DNA from: Polyangiaceae bacterium
GTDB lineage: Bacteria > Myxococcota_A > Polyangia > Polyangiales > Polyangiaceae
DNA: 64,000 nucleotides
Reading direction: 5' to 3'
Assembly (NCBI GenBank): GCA_015075635.1
Contig: JABTUA010000003.1
Coordinates: 1,302,001-1,366,000, forward strand
In this document: in pieces, positions 22,366 through 34,001 of the stretch
How positions within the stretch are numbered: the first letter of the stretch is position 1
Layout: each line of letters begins with the position of its first letter
Notes under the pieces: model-generated
Seen by the model: the letters and a program-made list of their open reading frames with translations, nothing else
Told to the model about the DNA's origin: nothing
Database searches by the model: none
Made by a program: the position numbers and the translations under genes

Positions 22366-25167
22366 ATGGCAGGGGCCATGGAATTCGGCTCGCGCTGGCC
22401 CAACGCGCTCTCCCTCGCGTTCGTTGAGGAGCTCTACGCGGCTTGGGCCGCCGATCCGAGCTCGGTCTCGGAGGACTGGCGGACCTACTTCGCGTCGCTC
22501 AGAAACGGCGACGCGAGACCGCGCCTGGGACCGAGCTTCTCCCCGCACAGCGTGTTCAACCCAGGCAATGGTGCGAGCACCGGGCCGAGCGACGTCTCCG
22601 AGGCCGTCGTCCGACAGGACCGGCTCGACCAGCTGATCCGCGCGTACCGCGTGCGCGGGCACATGATGGCCAAGCTGGATCCGCTGGGGCTGCCGCGCGC
22701 GCGGCAGCCGGAGCTCGAGCCCGAGTTCTACGGCCTCGGCGCCGACGACCTCGATCGCAAGTTCAGCGTACGCACGCTCACGGCCGCGCCGGTGCTCACC
22801 CTGCGCGAGATCCTCGATCTGCTCCGCAACACCTACTGCCGCTCGATCGGCGCGCAGTTCATGCACATCGACGACCTGGGGGTGAAGAACTGGCTCCAGG
22901 AGCGGATGGAGGGCACGCAGAACCACATCCGACTCGGCCGCGACGAGCAGCTCCGCATCCTGACCAAGCTGACGGACGCGGTGATGTTCGAGGAGTTCGT
23001 GCAGAAGAAGTACCTGGGCGCGAAGAGCTTCTCGCTCGAGGGCTCGGAGAGCCTGATCCCGCTGTTGATGTTCGCCATCGAGCGGGCCAGCGAGCACGGC
23101 GTGGACGAGATCGTGCTCGGCATGGCGCACCGCGGGCGGCTCAACGTGCTCTGCAACATCATGGGCAAGAGCGCGCGGGCCATCTTCCGCGAGTTCGACG
23201 ATCGCGACCCGCAGCTCTTCCTGGGCAGCGGCGACGTCAAGTACCACATGGGCTACAGCAGCGACTGGACCACGGCCGCCGGGCGCAAGGTCCACCTGTC
23301 GCTGTGCTTCAACCCCAGCCACCTGGAGTACGTGAACCCGGTCGTCTTGGGCCGTGTCCGCGCCAAGCAGGATCGCAGCGGAGACGCGGAGCGCGAGCGC
23401 AAGCTGGGCATCCTGATCCACGGGGACGCGGCCTTCGCCGGCGAGGGCGTCGTGCAGGAGACGCTGAACCTGAGCCAGCTCGAGGGTTATCGCACCGGCG
23501 GCACCATCCACGTGATCGTGAACAACCAGATCGGCTTCACCACGCCGCCGGCGCAGAGCCGCTCCACGACCTACGCGACGGACGTCGCCAAGATGTTGCA
23601 GAGCCCGATCTTCCACGTGAACGGCGAGGATCCCGAGGCGGTGGCGCAGGTGGTGCACCTGGCCATGGACTTCCGCAGCGAGTACCAGCGCGACGTCGTC
23701 ATCGACATGTACGGCTACCGGCGACTGGGCCACAACGAGGGCGACGAGCCGGCGTTCACGCAGCCCTTGCTCTACGCCGCCATCGCCGAGCGAAAGAGAG
23801 TGCGGGACGGCTACCTGGAGCACCTGCTGGCGCTCGGCGGGGTGACGCGCGAGGAGGCCGACCGCGTCGAGGTCGAGCGCCGAGAGCACCTGGAGCGAGA
23901 GCTGTCGCAGGCGCGCAAGAGCGACTTCATGCGCCGGGAGGACTGGCTGGGCGGCTACTGGCAGGGCTTCTCCGGCGGCCTGGAAGAAGAGGTGCGCGAG
24001 GTCTCCACCTGCTTCGACCGCGAGCGGCTCGCGGAGCTCTTGGCCGCGCAGACGAAGCTGCCCGCGGGCTTCCACCCGCACAAGAAGATCGAGCGCTTGC
24101 TCGAGCAGCGGCGCGAGATGGCCGAAGGCAAGCGCGCGCTCGACTGGGGCGCGGCCGAGCTCAGCGCCTTCGCGACGTTGGTCACCAGCGGCCTGCGCGT
24201 GCGCTTGACGGGCCAGGACGCCGAGCGCGGCACGTTCAGCCATCGGCACTCGGTGCTGCACGACGTCGAGGACGGCCACACCTTCATGCCGCTCGCGTCC
24301 CTGACCCAGGATCAGGCGCCGATCGAGATCGTGAACAGCGCGCTCTCGGAGGTGGGAGTGCTCGGCTTCGAGTACGGCTACAGCCTGGACTGGCCCGACG
24401 GCCTCACGCTGTGGGAGGCGCAGTTCGGCGACTTCGCCAACGCGGGGCAGGTGATCATCGATCAGTTCCTGGTCAGCGCCGAGGACAAGTGGAAGCGCCT
24501 CTCCGGTCTGGTGCTGCTCCTGCCTCACGGCTTCGAGGGGCAGGGCCCCGAGCACTCGAGCGCGCGCCTGGAGCGATTTCTGGTGCTCGCCGCCGAGGAC
24601 AACATCCAGGTCGTGCAGCCCAGCACGCCCGCCCAGTACTTCCACGTTCTGCGGCGGCAGGTGCTTCGGCCGTGGCGCAAGCCCCTGATCGTGTTCACTC
24701 CGAAGAGCCTGCTCCGGCACCCGCGCTGCGTGAGCTCCCTGGACGACTGCGCGAAGGGCGGATTCTCTCGGGTGATCGGCGATCCCGCCGTCGAGCCGGA
24801 CGGGGTCTCGCGGGTGCTTCTGTGCAGCGGACGCATCTACTACGATCTCTTGCAGCGCCGCGAGGAGCTCGGGCGAAAGGACGTCGCGATCGTGCGCATC
24901 GAGCAGTTCTACCCGCTCTCCGCAGCCTTGGTTCGGGAAGAGCTCGAGCCCTTCCGGGAGGGGACGCCCGTGGTCTGGGTGCAGGACGAGCCGAACAACA
25001 TGGGCGCCTGGCGTCACCTCCGGGCTCGCTTCGGCGAGCGCATGTTCGAGCGTCACCCGTTCTCCGTCCTGTGCCGGGCGGAGTCCGCGAGCCCGGCTAC
25101 CGGGTCTCCGAGCGCGCACAAGCTCGAGCAGCAAGAGATCCTAGAGAAGGCCTTCGCCACTACCTGA
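22366..25167 (+). CDS. sucA: 2-oxoglutarate dehydrogenase E1 component
   Basis: A 933-residue thiamine-diphosphate enzyme that decarboxylates 2-oxoglutarate in the TCA cycle and passes the succinyl group to E2. The N-terminal E2-contact helix ([20 protein letters not shown]) is present. Other marks are [16 protein letters not shown], the ThDP/Mg motif [29 protein letters not shown], and the transketolase-like C-terminal half ([24 protein letters not shown]). The length is standard. It is the first gene of the sucA-sucB-lpdA operon, with 20 bases to sucB. Confidence 0.97.
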   Translation: MAGAMEFGSRWPNALSLAFVEELYAAWAADPSSVSEDWRTYFASLRNGDARPRLGPSFSPHSVFNPGNGASTGPSDVSEAVVRQDRLDQLIRAYRVRGHMMAKLDPLGLPRARQPELEPEFYGLGADDLDRKFSVRTLTAAPVLTLREILDLLRNTYCRSIGAQFMHIDDLGVKNWLQERMEGTQNHIRLGRDEQLRILTKLTDAVMFEEFVQKKYLGAKSFSLEGSESLIPLLMFAIERASEHGVDEIVLGMAHRGRLNVLCNIMGKSARAIFREFDDRDPQLFLGSGDVKYHMGYSSDWTTAAGRKVHLSLCFNPSHLEYVNPVVLGRVRAKQDRSGDAERERKLGILIHGDAAFAGEGVVQETLNLSQLEGYRTGGTIHVIVNNQIGFTTPPAQSRSTTYATDVAKMLQSPIFHVNGEDPEAVAQVVHLAMDFRSEYQRDVVIDMYGYRRLGHNEGDEPAFTQPLLYAAIAERKRVRDGYLEHLLALGGVTREEADRVEVERREHLERELSQARKSDFMRREDWLGGYWQGFSGGLEEEVREVSTCFDRERLAELLAAQTKLPAGFHPHKKIERLLEQRREMAEGKRALDWGAAELSAFATLVTSGLRVRLTGQDAERGTFSHRHSVLHDVEDGHTFMPLASLTQDQAPIEIVNSALSEVGVLGFEYGYSLDWPDGLTLWEAQFGDFANAGQVIIDQFLVSAEDKWKRLSGLVLLLPHGFEGQGPEHSSARLERFLVLAAEDNIQVVQPSTPAQYFHVLRRQVLRPWRKPLIVFTPKSLLRHPRCVSSLDDCAKGGFSRVIGDPAVEPDGVSRVLLCSGRIYYDLLQRREELGRKDVAIVRIEQFYPLSAALVREELEPFREGTPVVWVQDEPNNMGAWRHLRARFGERMFERHPFSVLCRAESASPATGSPSAHKLEQQEILEKAFATT

Positions 25168-25187
25168 CCGAGAAAGGCAAGAGCAGG

Positions 25188-26444
25188 ATGCCCGTCGAAC
25201 TGAAGGTGCCCAGCGTGGGCGAGTCGATCACCGACGTGTTGATCGGGGAGTGGTTGAAGTCGGTCGGCGACAACGTGAAGAAGGACGAGATCCTGGTGAT
25301 GATCGAGACCGACAAGGTCACGGTCGAGCTGCCGGCGCCCGTGGCCGGCGTGCTGAGCGAGATCCGCGTGCAGAACGGCCAGGCGGCCCGGGTCGGCGAC
25401 GTGATCGGCGCCATCGACGAGGCCACGATGGTGGCCGAAGCGCCCCCGCCCGCTCCGCCCAGAGCCGCGGTGGCCCCGCCGGTAGCCACCCCGGTCCCGG
25501 TCACGCCCAGCGTGGAGCCCGCCCCGAAGAGCGTGCGCGCCGAGAGCGTGCCGCCGGAGGGCTTCGCACGGGTGATGCCCGCCGCGCGCCGTGCCCTGGC
25601 GGAGAGCGGTGTGGCCGCCTCCGACGTGACGCCGACCGGCCCCGGCGGACGCCTGCTCAAAGAGGACGTGCTCCGCGCCCGGCCGGCGGAGCCCGCGCCC
25701 GCTCCCGCGGCCGCTCGCCAGCCGGCGCCCAGCTCGACCCCCGGTCGAGAAGAGGAGGTCGTCGCAATGACGCCGATGCGCAAGCGCATCGCCGAGCGCC
25801 TGGTGGAGTCGCTGCAAACGAGCGCGCAGCTCACCACCTTCAACGAGGTGGACATGAGCGCCGTGTTCGCGCTGCGCAAGGAGCTCCAGGAGCGCTTCCA
25901 GGCGAAGTACGCCATCAAGCTCGGCATAGTGTCTTTCTTCGTGAAGGCAGCCATCGAAGCGCTGAAGATGGTGCCGGAGGTCAACGCGGAGATCCGCGGC
26001 ACCGACATCGTCTACAAGAACTACTACGACATCGGCGTGGCCGTGGGCAGCGGCAAGGGGTTGGTCGTGCCGATCATCCGCAACGCCGAGCGCCTCTCGT
26101 TCGCCCAGGTCGAGCTCGCCATCGCGGACTATGGCAAGCGCGCGCAGGAGGGCAAGCTCAAGCTGGACGAGCTCCAGGGTGGGACCTTCACCATCTCGAA
26201 CGGCGGCGTCTACGGCAACCTGCTCTCGACGCCGATCATCAACCCGCCGCAGAGCGCGATCCTCGGCCTGCACGCGATCCAGGAGCGCGCAGTGGTCCGC
26301 GACGGGCAGATCGTCGCGCGCCCGATGATGTACGTGGCGATGAGCTACGACCACCGCATCATCGACGGGCGCGAGGCGGTGGGTTTCTTGAAGCGCATCA
26401 AGGAGTGCGTGGAGCAGCCCTCCCGCATCCTGCTCGAGGTGTGA
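25188..26444 (+). CDS. sucB: 2-oxoglutarate dehydrogenase E2 (dihydrolipoyllysine succinyltransferase)
   Basis: A 418-residue acyltransferase core of the 2-oxoglutarate dehydrogenase complex. The lipoyl domain (1-77) has the lipoylated Lys43 in IETDKVTVELPAP. An Ala/Pro-rich hinge (about 83-115) leads to the peripheral-subunit-binding domain (MPAARRALAESGVAASDV). A second Pro/Ala hinge joins the catalytic domain (about 185-418), which ends with the active-site MSYDHRIIDGREAVGF. The order and one lipoyl domain are those of SucB. The start at 25188 follows a GAGCAGG purine stretch, and lpdA begins 1 base after the stop. Confidence 0.97.
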   Translation: MPVELKVPSVGESITDVLIGEWLKSVGDNVKKDEILVMIETDKVTVELPAPVAGVLSEIRVQNGQAARVGDVIGAIDEATMVAEAPPPAPPRAAVAPPVATPVPVTPSVEPAPKSVRAESVPPEGFARVMPAARRALAESGVAASDVTPTGPGGRLLKEDVLRARPAEPAPAPAAARQPAPSSTPGREEEVVAMTPMRKRIAERLVESLQTSAQLTTFNEVDMSAVFALRKELQERFQAKYAIKLGIVSFFVKAAIEALKMVPEVNAEIRGTDIVYKNYYDIGVAVGSGKGLVVPIIRNAERLSFAQVELAIADYGKRAQEGKLKLDELQGGTFTISNGGVYGNLLSTPIINPPQSAILGLHAIQERAVVRDGQIVARPMMYVAMSYDHRIIDGREAVGFLKRIKECVEQPSRILLEV

Positions 26445-26445
26445 C

Positions 26446-27837
26446 GTGGGCGACCGAAGGCATGACCTGATCGTGATCGGCGGGGGGCCCGGCGGCTACG
26501 TGGCGGCGATCCGCGCCGCGCAGCTCGGGCTGGACGTCGGCTGTATCGAGAGAGAACCGGCGCTCGGTGGCACCTGCGTGCGCGTGGGCTGCATCCCCAG
26601 CAAGGTGCTGCTCGAGGCGAGCGAGCGCTACGCGGAGGCCAGGCGCGGCTTCGACGCGTTCGGGGTGAAGCTCGGCGGTGTCGAGCTCGACCTGCCCCGC
26701 ATGCACAAGCGCAAAGACGACACCGTGCGGCAGCTCACCTCCGGCGTCGCGGGTCTGTTCAAGAAGAACAAAATCACCCGCTACTCCGGCAGCGGGACGC
26801 TGCTGTCGCGGGGCCGCGTTCGAGTCGAGTCGAGCGAAGGCACGAGCGAGCTCAGCGCCGAGCACGTGGTCCTCGCCACGGGCAGCAAGGTCGCGCCGCT
26901 CCGCGGCGTGGAGCTCGACGGCGATCGCATCGGTACCAGCACCGAGGCGCTCTCCTACCCGGAGGTGCCCGGCCACCTGGTGGTGATCGGCGCGGGCTTC
27001 ATCGGGCTCGAGCTCGGCTCGGTGTGGCAGCGGCTGGGCGCGAAGGTCACGGTGCTCGAGTACCTGCCGCGCATCCTGCCCGGCATGGACTCGGAGATCG
27101 CGCTCACGGCGCAGAAGATCTTGTCCCGGCAGGGCCTCGAGATCCGCACCGGCACCCGCGTGACGGGCGCGCGCCGCGAGGGCGACGGCGCGCTGGTGGG
27201 CATCGACGGCGCCGAGCCCATCGCCTGCGATCGCGTGCTGCTCTCGGTCGGGCGCGTTCCGAACACGGACGGCCTCGGGCTCGAGAACGTCGGCATCGAG
27301 CTGGACGAGCGCGGGCGCATCCCGGTGGGCGCTGGCTACGTGACCCGAGTGCCGGGCATCTACGCCATCGGAGACGTGATCGCGGGGCCCATGCTCGCCC
27401 ACAAGGCCAGCGAAGAGGGCGTGGCCTGCGTCGAGTACATCGTGAAGGGCTGGGGCCACGTCAACTACGACGCCATCCCGGGCGTCTGCTACACGCACCC
27501 CGAGATCGCCAGCGTCGGCAAGACCGAAGACGAGCTCATCGAGCAGCGCATCCTGTACCGCAAGGGCAGCTTCCCCTTCATGGCGAACGGGCGCGCCAAG
27601 TCCCTGGGCAGCCTCGACGGTCAGGTGAAGATCCTGGCGCATGCGGAGACCGACCGCGTGCTCGGGGTGCACATCATCGGCGCGCGCGCCGGCGAGCTGA
27701 TCGCCGAGGCCGTGGCCGCCATCGAGTTCGGCGCCAGCGCCGAAGACCTCGCCCGCACCTGCCACGCGCACCCGACCTTGTCCGAGGTGATGAAGGAAGC
27801 GGCCCTGGCCGTGGACGGACGGGCGATTCACATTTGA
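26446..27837 (+). CDS. lpdA: Dihydrolipoyl dehydrogenase (E3)
   Basis: A 463-residue FAD flavoprotein that reoxidises the lipoyl group and reduces NAD+. FAD-binding GGGPGGYVAAIRAAQLG at the N-terminus, redox disulfide GGTCVRVGCIPSKVLLEAS (Cys about 43 and 48), NAD-binding GAGFIGLELGSVWQRLG, the second FAD motif YAIGDVIAGPMLAHKA and the C-terminal catalytic HAHPTLSEVMKEAAL are all intact. The start is GTG 1 base after the sucB stop, so the gene is translated with the complex and probably serves it. Confidence 0.97.
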   Translation: MGDRRHDLIVIGGGPGGYVAAIRAAQLGLDVGCIEREPALGGTCVRVGCIPSKVLLEASERYAEARRGFDAFGVKLGGVELDLPRMHKRKDDTVRQLTSGVAGLFKKNKITRYSGSGTLLSRGRVRVESSEGTSELSAEHVVLATGSKVAPLRGVELDGDRIGTSTEALSYPEVPGHLVVIGAGFIGLELGSVWQRLGAKVTVLEYLPRILPGMDSEIALTAQKILSRQGLEIRTGTRVTGARREGDGALVGIDGAEPIACDRVLLSVGRVPNTDGLGLENVGIELDERGRIPVGAGYVTRVPGIYAIGDVIAGPMLAHKASEEGVACVEYIVKGWGHVNYDAIPGVCYTHPEIASVGKTEDELIEQRILYRKGSFPFMANGRAKSLGSLDGQVKILAHAETDRVLGVHIIGARAGELIAEAVAAIEFGASAEDLARTCHAHPTLSEVMKEAALAVDGRAIHI

Positions 27838-28029
27838 ATTCTCGTTTGGGTTCAGGCGCGGCCCCGGGCACGACGCGGTCGCCTGGCGGGTGCTGGACCC
27901 GGGGGCCTGGAAGGCCCAGCGCGACGCGCTCCGTTCTCCGCCGGAGTCGTGAGCGCGTTCTCCGAGAGAACTCGGCTCCGTAGCTTCCTACCTCGCGCCG
28001 AGCGGGGCGGTCGGCTACCCTTCCCGGCG

Positions 28030-28518
28030 ATGCATCGCCGTTCTTTCCTGCTCGGGGGCGTCTCGGTTCTCGTGCTGCCGAGCTGCGTGTCCAAGCCCAA
28101 GATGGAGCTGCACCACGCGGAGGTGCAGACAGCGGGTCCGATGGGCATCGGCATGAACGTGTACTTGCGCGTGAACAACGACAACAGCTTCGACGTGCAA
28201 GTGCGAAATGTGCGCGTCCAGACCACGCTCCAGGGTCGCTGGACCCTGCCGCCCGTCGCTTACAGCCCCAATCAGTGGCTCCCGGCGGACGGCACCACCG
28301 TCGTGCAGGCGCCGGTGATCATCCCCTGGCCGCTGGTAGGACCTCTCCTTGCCGAGACGGCAATGAGTCCCTCGATCAGCTACCGCGTGCGCGGCGAGGC
28401 CGATGTCACCGCGATTCGCTCGATCGGGATCCGCAGCGACAACTATCCGGTGGACGAGACCGGCTCGATCCCGCGCATCGCCGTGGCGCAGGCCGCCCGT
28501 GGCACCCTGCCGTTCTGA
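28030..28518 (+). CDS. LEA type 2 (WHy-like) domain lipoprotein
   Basis: A 162-residue lipoprotein. The start at 28030 gives a signal with twin arginines (MHRRSFLLGGVSVLVLPSC) and a lipobox-like Cys19, so Tat or Sec export is possible. The mature part is one beta-sandwich with NVYLRVNNDNSFDVQVRNVR, the pattern of LEA_2/WHy domains in which a 'V-x-N-P/N-N' strand pair repeats. Such domains occur in plant desiccation proteins and in bacterial outer-surface lipoproteins. The role is probably structural or stress-related (inference). Confidence 0.7.
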   Translation: MHRRSFLLGGVSVLVLPSCVSKPKMELHHAEVQTAGPMGIGMNVYLRVNNDNSFDVQVRNVRVQTTLQGRWTLPPVAYSPNQWLPADGTTVVQAPVIIPWPLVGPLLAETAMSPSISYRVRGEADVTAIRSIGIRSDNYPVDETGSIPRIAVAQAARGTLPF

Positions 28519-28678
28519 TCTTGCCGCCTGCATGGTCAATCGTTGCGTTTTGCAGCGTGGGTCCGGCTCCCACTCATTTCTCCTTGCCGGGTTGACCTCC
28601 GGCGCTAGACCAGAGACCCTGAGGGCTCGCTGGCGCGAACGAGCGCCGCGGGGAGGATGAGATGATGGGGCCGGGGGG

Positions 28679-28705
28679 CCAGATTTCATTGGGCCGCGAA
28701 TCTGG
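28679..28705. promoter_or_regulatory. Inverted repeat CCAGATT-N13-AATCTGG
   Basis: A perfect 7-bp inverted repeat lies in the 259-base gap before the gene at 28778, about 75-100 bases from its start. Spacing of 13 bases suits a dimeric regulator on one DNA face. Nothing else is recognised in this gap. A site for regulation of the following gene is possible but unproven. Confidence 0.35.
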
Positions 28706-28777
28706 AAATGGGTCGGGAATGAACCGGAGGGCCCGGGGTTTCATCGAGAGCGGCGTCGCCCGCTTCGGATCGGGGGT

Positions 28778-29284
28778 ATGACGATGGAACAGAACGATCA
28801 GAGGACGGCGTTGGTCGTCATGGAAGCCGGGGCACGCTGGCCGTCGTACACGCGAGAGCTCGCCGGTCGCGCGTCGAGCGCGGTGGTCGAGTCGCAGCCC
28901 GCGAGCGAGAGCCTGGACGAGTTCGCGACCCGCGTCGTCGGACGCGTGGCGCGCCTGGCCGAGCGTTCGGTCACGGTACCCGTGGCCATCCTGGCGGCAA
29001 GCCAGCGCATCGACCCCGAGGCGCGCAGGGCCCGCTACGAAATCGCCCGCAACGTGGTCGCGCTCATGGCGCAGAATGACGGCGGCGAGCTGCTCATCAT
29101 GGGGGACGAGCACTTCGGCGACGAGGTCCGCCACGAGCTGGTGGCGTTCGCCGGCGCCCTGTGCGACGGGCTGGCGGGGAGCGCGGTCTCGGTGCGAGTG
29201 CGCTTCGGCAGCGGGCAGAGCGGCATGCGCTCGCTCGGCGCGCCGCCGTCTTCACGCAGCTCGGTCGCCGGCGGCTCCGGCTGA
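28778..29284 (+). CDS. Hypothetical protein, 168 aa
   Basis: Not recognised. There is no signal peptide or membrane span. The first half resembles a Rossmann-like strand/helix order (RTALVVMEAGARWPSYTREL; VPVAILAASQRIDPEARRAR), the second is helical with ELLIMGDEHFGDEVRHELV, and the C-terminus is a disordered Ser/Gly tail. The alternation somewhat resembles a universal-stress-like alpha/beta fold, but no ATP motif is present. It precedes fadI by 81 bases on the same strand; a promoter appears in between, so it need not share regulation. Confidence 0.55.
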   Translation: MTMEQNDQRTALVVMEAGARWPSYTRELAGRASSAVVESQPASESLDEFATRVVGRVARLAERSVTVPVAILAASQRIDPEARRARYEIARNVVALMAQNDGGELLIMGDEHFGDEVRHELVAFAGALCDGLAGSAVSVRVRFGSGQSGMRSLGAPPSSRSSVAGGSG

Positions 29285-29304
29285 GCCGGGCTGGGCCCCG
29301 CGCC

Positions 29305-29333
29305 TTGACACGGCGCGTCATGGTGCGTATGGA
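29305..29333 (+). promoter_or_regulatory. Sigma-70-like promoter for fadIJ
   Basis: TTGACA at 29305, then exactly 17 bases, then TATGGA at 29328. This is a good -35 and a fair -10. It ends 32 bases before the fadI start, which has the strong ribosome site AGGAGGT at 29350 with 9-base spacing. The -35 overlaps an imperfect dyad (TGACAC...GCGTCA) that could serve as an operator. Confidence 0.55.
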
Positions 29334-29365
29334 CCTCGGGTTCCCGCCCAGGAGGTCAGAGGTCC

Positions 29366-30660
<1,295 letters not shown>

Positions 30661-30661
<1 letters not shown>

Positions 30662-32925
30662 TGGCAAAGCGAGAGAACGGCAACGGCTCGGGTGACAAGC
30701 GCGTGCTCAGCGTCGAGCAGCGCCCGGACGGAGTGGCGGTCGTGCGCATGGACGTTCCCGGCGAGACGATGAACACGCTCCAGTCGAACTTCGCCGAGGA
30801 GTTCGCCAGGACCTTCGACGATCTCGACAAGTCGAGCGAGGTGCGCGCCGTGGTCTTCACCAGCGGCAAGCCCGACAGCTTCATCGCCGGCGCCGACGTG
30901 CGCATGATCAAACAGGTCAAGAGCGCTGCGGAGGCCGCGGAGCTGTCGCGCATCGGCCAGCGGGCGATGGCCCGCGTCGAATCGTTCCGGGTGCCCGTGG
31001 TGGCCGCCATCCACGGCGCCTGCCTCGGCGGCGGCCTCGAGACGGCGCTGGCCTGCCACGCGCGCGTCGCCAGCGACGACAAGAAGACGAAGCTCGGCCT
31101 GCCGGAGGTGCAGCTCGGCCTGTTGCCGGCGGCGGCGGGCACGCAGCGCTTGCCGCGGCTGGTGGGTGTGCAGGCCGCGCTCGACCTGATGCTCACCGGC
31201 AAGCAGCTGGACGGGCGGCGCGCCAAGAAGCTCGGGCTGGTGGACGACGTCGTGCCGCAGCCGGTGCTGCTCGAGGTCGCGTGCCAGCACGCGCTCACCC
31301 TCGCCGCGAAGGGCAAGCCGAAGCCCAAGGGCCTCTCGCGGCTCGAGTCCTTCTTCAGCAAGAAGGAGCTGACGGAGCTGGCGCTCGCGGACAACCCCCT
31401 CGGGCGCAAGGTCCTGTTCGACCAGGCCAAGAAGCAGCTCCTGGCCAAGACTCGCGGCAACTACCCCGCGGCCGAGCGCATCCTGGAGGTGGTCAAGGCG
31501 GGGCTCGAGGGCGGCTTCGAAAAGGGCCTCGAGGCCGAGGCGCTGGCCTTCGGCGAGCTCGCCGTGAGCCCGGAGGCGGCGCAGCTCATGAACATCTTCA
31601 CGGCCACCGTGGAGCTGAAGAAGGACCGCGGGGTGGACGACCCGAGCGTCGAGCCGAAGCCCGTGCACAAGATCGGCATGCTCGGCGCGGGGCTGATGGG
31701 CGCGGGCATCGCTTACGTCACCGCTCAGCTGGCGAAGACGCCGGTGCGCCTCAAGGACAAGGACGACCCGGGGCTCGCCGCCGGCATGAAATACGTGGCC
31801 GGCATCCTGGACGATCGCGTGAAGAAGAAGCGCCTGACCGCCATGGAGCGGGACGTGCTCCTGGCGCAGATCACGCCGACGCTCGACTACTCCGGCTTCC
31901 ACGACGCGGAGGTCGTCATCGAGGCGGTGTTCGAGGACCTCTCGCTCAAGCACCGGATGCTGAAGGACATCGAGGCGCACGGGCACCCCAAGGCCATCTT
32001 CGCCTCGAACACCTCGAGCCTGCCCATCGCCGAGATCGCCGCCGCGGCCAAGCACCCGGAGCGCGTGATCGGCATGCACTACTTCTCGCCGGTGCACAAG
32101 ATGCCCCTGCTCGAGATCATCGTGACGCCGAAGACGGCGCCGTGGGTCACCGCCACATGCGTGGAGCTAGGCAAGAAGCAGGGCAAGACGGTGATCGTCG
32201 TGAACGACGGCGTCGGCTTCTACACCTCGCGCATCTTGGCGCCGTACATGAACGAAGCGGCGTGGCTGCTCTCCGAGGGCGTGACCGTCGAGGAGCTCGA
32301 CGGCGCGCTGATGGACTGGGGCTACCCCGTCGGGCCCGTGACCCTGCTCGACGAGGTCGGCATCGACGTCGGCGAGAAGGTCGGCAAGATCATGCTGGGG
32401 GCCTTCGGTGATCGCATGCTGCCGCCGCCCGGCATGGACAAGCTGGTCGCCGACAAGCGCTTCGGGCGCAAGAGCGCGCGCGGCTTCTACCTGTACGGCG
32501 ACAAGAAGAAGACCAAGAAGAAGCTGGTGGACGAGAGCGTGTACGCGGTGCTCGGCGTCACGCCGAAGCCGGGCTCGACCCCGAAGCACGAGATCGCCGA
32601 GCGCTGCGCCCTCGCCATGGTCAACGAGGCCGCGCTCTGCTTCGGCGAGGGCATCCTGCGCTCGGCGCGGGACGGCGACATCGGCGCGATCTTCGGCCTG
32701 GGCTTCCCGCCCTTCCGAGGCGGGCCGTTCCGCTACGTGGACGGCGTCGGCGCCCTCGACATCGTGCGCCGGCTGGAGCGCTACGAGAAGCAACACGGCA
32801 AGCGCTTCACTCCGGCTCCGGTGCTGGTGGAGATGGCCCAGAGCGGCGCCAGCTTCCACGGCGAGCGGGCGCTCCGCCCCGGGACCCAAGGCCCGGCGAA
32901 AGAAGCGGCGCGGGTGCGGATCTGA
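30661..32925 (+). CDS. fadJ: Fatty-acid oxidation complex alpha subunit FadJ (enoyl-CoA hydratase / 3-hydroxyacyl-CoA dehydrogenase)
   Basis: A 754-residue bifunctional enzyme. The crotonase domain (about 1-210) shows VDVPGE-like MDVPGETMNTLQ, IAGADVRMIKQVKSA, HGACLGGGLETALACHARV (oxyanion hole) and GLPEVQLGLLPAAAGTQRLP with the catalytic Glu. The NAD-binding dehydrogenase domain starts near residue 335 with KIGMLGAGLMGAGIAYVTAQ and has HYFSPVHKMPLLEII. The 3HCDH C-terminal domains follow (GRKSARGFYLYG). The start at 30661 overlaps the fadI stop, so the subunits are coupled. Confidence 0.96.
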
Positions 32926-33047
32926 GAGCAGGTCCTCTCGGCGTGAGGCACAGCGGATGGAAGTAGCCCGGGCAGTCGCAGCCGGCGAGCTCGCAGGGGG
33001 CGTTCTACACTTCTTCGGGAGAGCCACTCCGGGCGCCCGTTCCTATC

Positions 33048-33208
33048 GCCCGCGTCAACGTGTTCGAGTGGTGCGCGTTCCACCGACATCACGTAGCGTC
33101 ACTCTTGACGCGCCCATCCGCGCCCCGCGACGAGGCGGGGGGGCTGGACCTACCGGGTGGCGCTCGGCTCGCTCCTCTTGCAGCTCCAGTCGCCTTCGAT
33201 GATCGGCA
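33048..33208. repeat. ~160-bp direct repeat, copy 1
   Basis: This stretch matches 39376-39534 almost base for base in the same orientation (offset 6328). It covers the last ~20 codons and the downstream region of the lipoprotein gene ending at 33150. Its outer part forms nested dyads: GCGTCAA (33052) with TTGACGC (33105), CGTG (33059) with CACG (33090), and GTGG (33068) with CCAC (33080). These could act as a terminator or structured element. The pair of repeats brackets a 6.3-kb two-gene operon. Confidence 0.85.
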
Positions 33209-34001
33209 GCCCACCCGAAGTGAACTTCGTGAGGCCGCAATAGACGAAGTGATCCGACTGATACCGGCAGCCGGGTGGCGCATTCGGCTGCACTTTCCCG
33301 CACAAACATGGGCATACCCGTTCCGCCGGCATCGGCATGGGGGCGAGGTACATCCGGTTGATGCCGATTCCGGTCCAGTTGAATTTGCCACCGGTCCTCC
33401 ACGTGGGGGGGAACGGTATGGCGCCGGCGCACGCCGGGTCCAGCCATGGGCTGTCGGTCGATCGGACCCGAGGCGACGACGCGGGAGAGTCCTTCGGGTG
33501 GCGCCCAAGGATGACTAGCCCTTCGCCCCACTGGTCCGCGCGCATTCCCCGCAGGTGCTTCTCGTATCCGGACCAGCGCACGGCCGGGTAGTCAACACCC
33601 GGCTGCGGGGTCGGCCCCTCCCCGCCGGGCGCGATGATGAAGCCCAGTATGCACAGGCCGCAGCGGCACTCGAGCAGGCGCACCCTCACCACGTTCGGGT
33701 CCAGCTCGGTGAGCTGCGCTTTCAGCGTCGTCTCGGTCGGCTTCGCCCAGCCCTCGTCGCTCTCCTCCGCGCGGAATGCCTCGACGTAGCCGTGGAAGAT
33801 CCCGACGTATGGGAATTCGTCGGTGGGCTCGGGCGGCACGGGTCGCGGGTGGCGTGTCGCGACGGGGGCAGGGACGGGTGCGCTCGGCGCGGGTGGTGCG
33901 GAAGGGCTCGGCAGCGACGGAGCGCCACCCGCACACGCCGCCGCGATGCCGCCCGCGAGCAGCAGCGCCCTTGGCCAACGGGTCGCGGCGCGGTGGGTCA
34001 T
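33150..34001 (-). CDS. Cys-rich lipoprotein downstream of the giant protease gene
   Basis: A 283-residue exported protein whose start (34001) overlaps the stop of the 1776-residue gene as ATGA, so the two are coupled. The signal peptide ends at IAAAC, and a Pro/Ala-rich linker follows (about 25-55). The mature domain has LLECRCGLCILGF, WSGYEKHLRGMRADQWGEGL and a C-terminal Cys-rich part (VCPCLCGKVQ, YCGLTKFTSG, DWSCKRSE). No family is recognised. The final ~20 codons are duplicated at 39478-39534, where they form an orphan fragment. It is possibly an accessory or binding partner of the upstream protein. Confidence 0.65.
   Translation of the reverse strand: MTHRAATRWPRALLLAGGIAAACAGGAPSLPSPSAPPAPSAPVPAPVATRHPRPVPPEPTDEFPYVGIFHGYVEAFRAEESDEGWAKPTETTLKAQLTELDPNVVRVRLLECRCGLCILGFIIAPGGEGPTPQPGVDYPAVRWSGYEKHLRGMRADQWGEGLVILGRHPKDSPASSPRVRSTDSPWLDPACAGAIPFPPTWRTGGKFNWTGIGINRMYLAPMPMPAERVCPCLCGKVQPNAPPGCRYQSDHFVYCGLTKFTSGGLPIIEGDWSCKRSEPSATR

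Noticed and set aside
22048-25134. A 1028-codon minus-strand open frame opposite sucA
   Set aside because: sucA motifs are intact on the plus strand; the antisense frame has no recognisable domain.
28557-28573. A terminator after the LEA-type lipoprotein gene (GTGGG...CCCAC)
   Set aside because: The stem is only 5 bp and no real T-run follows.
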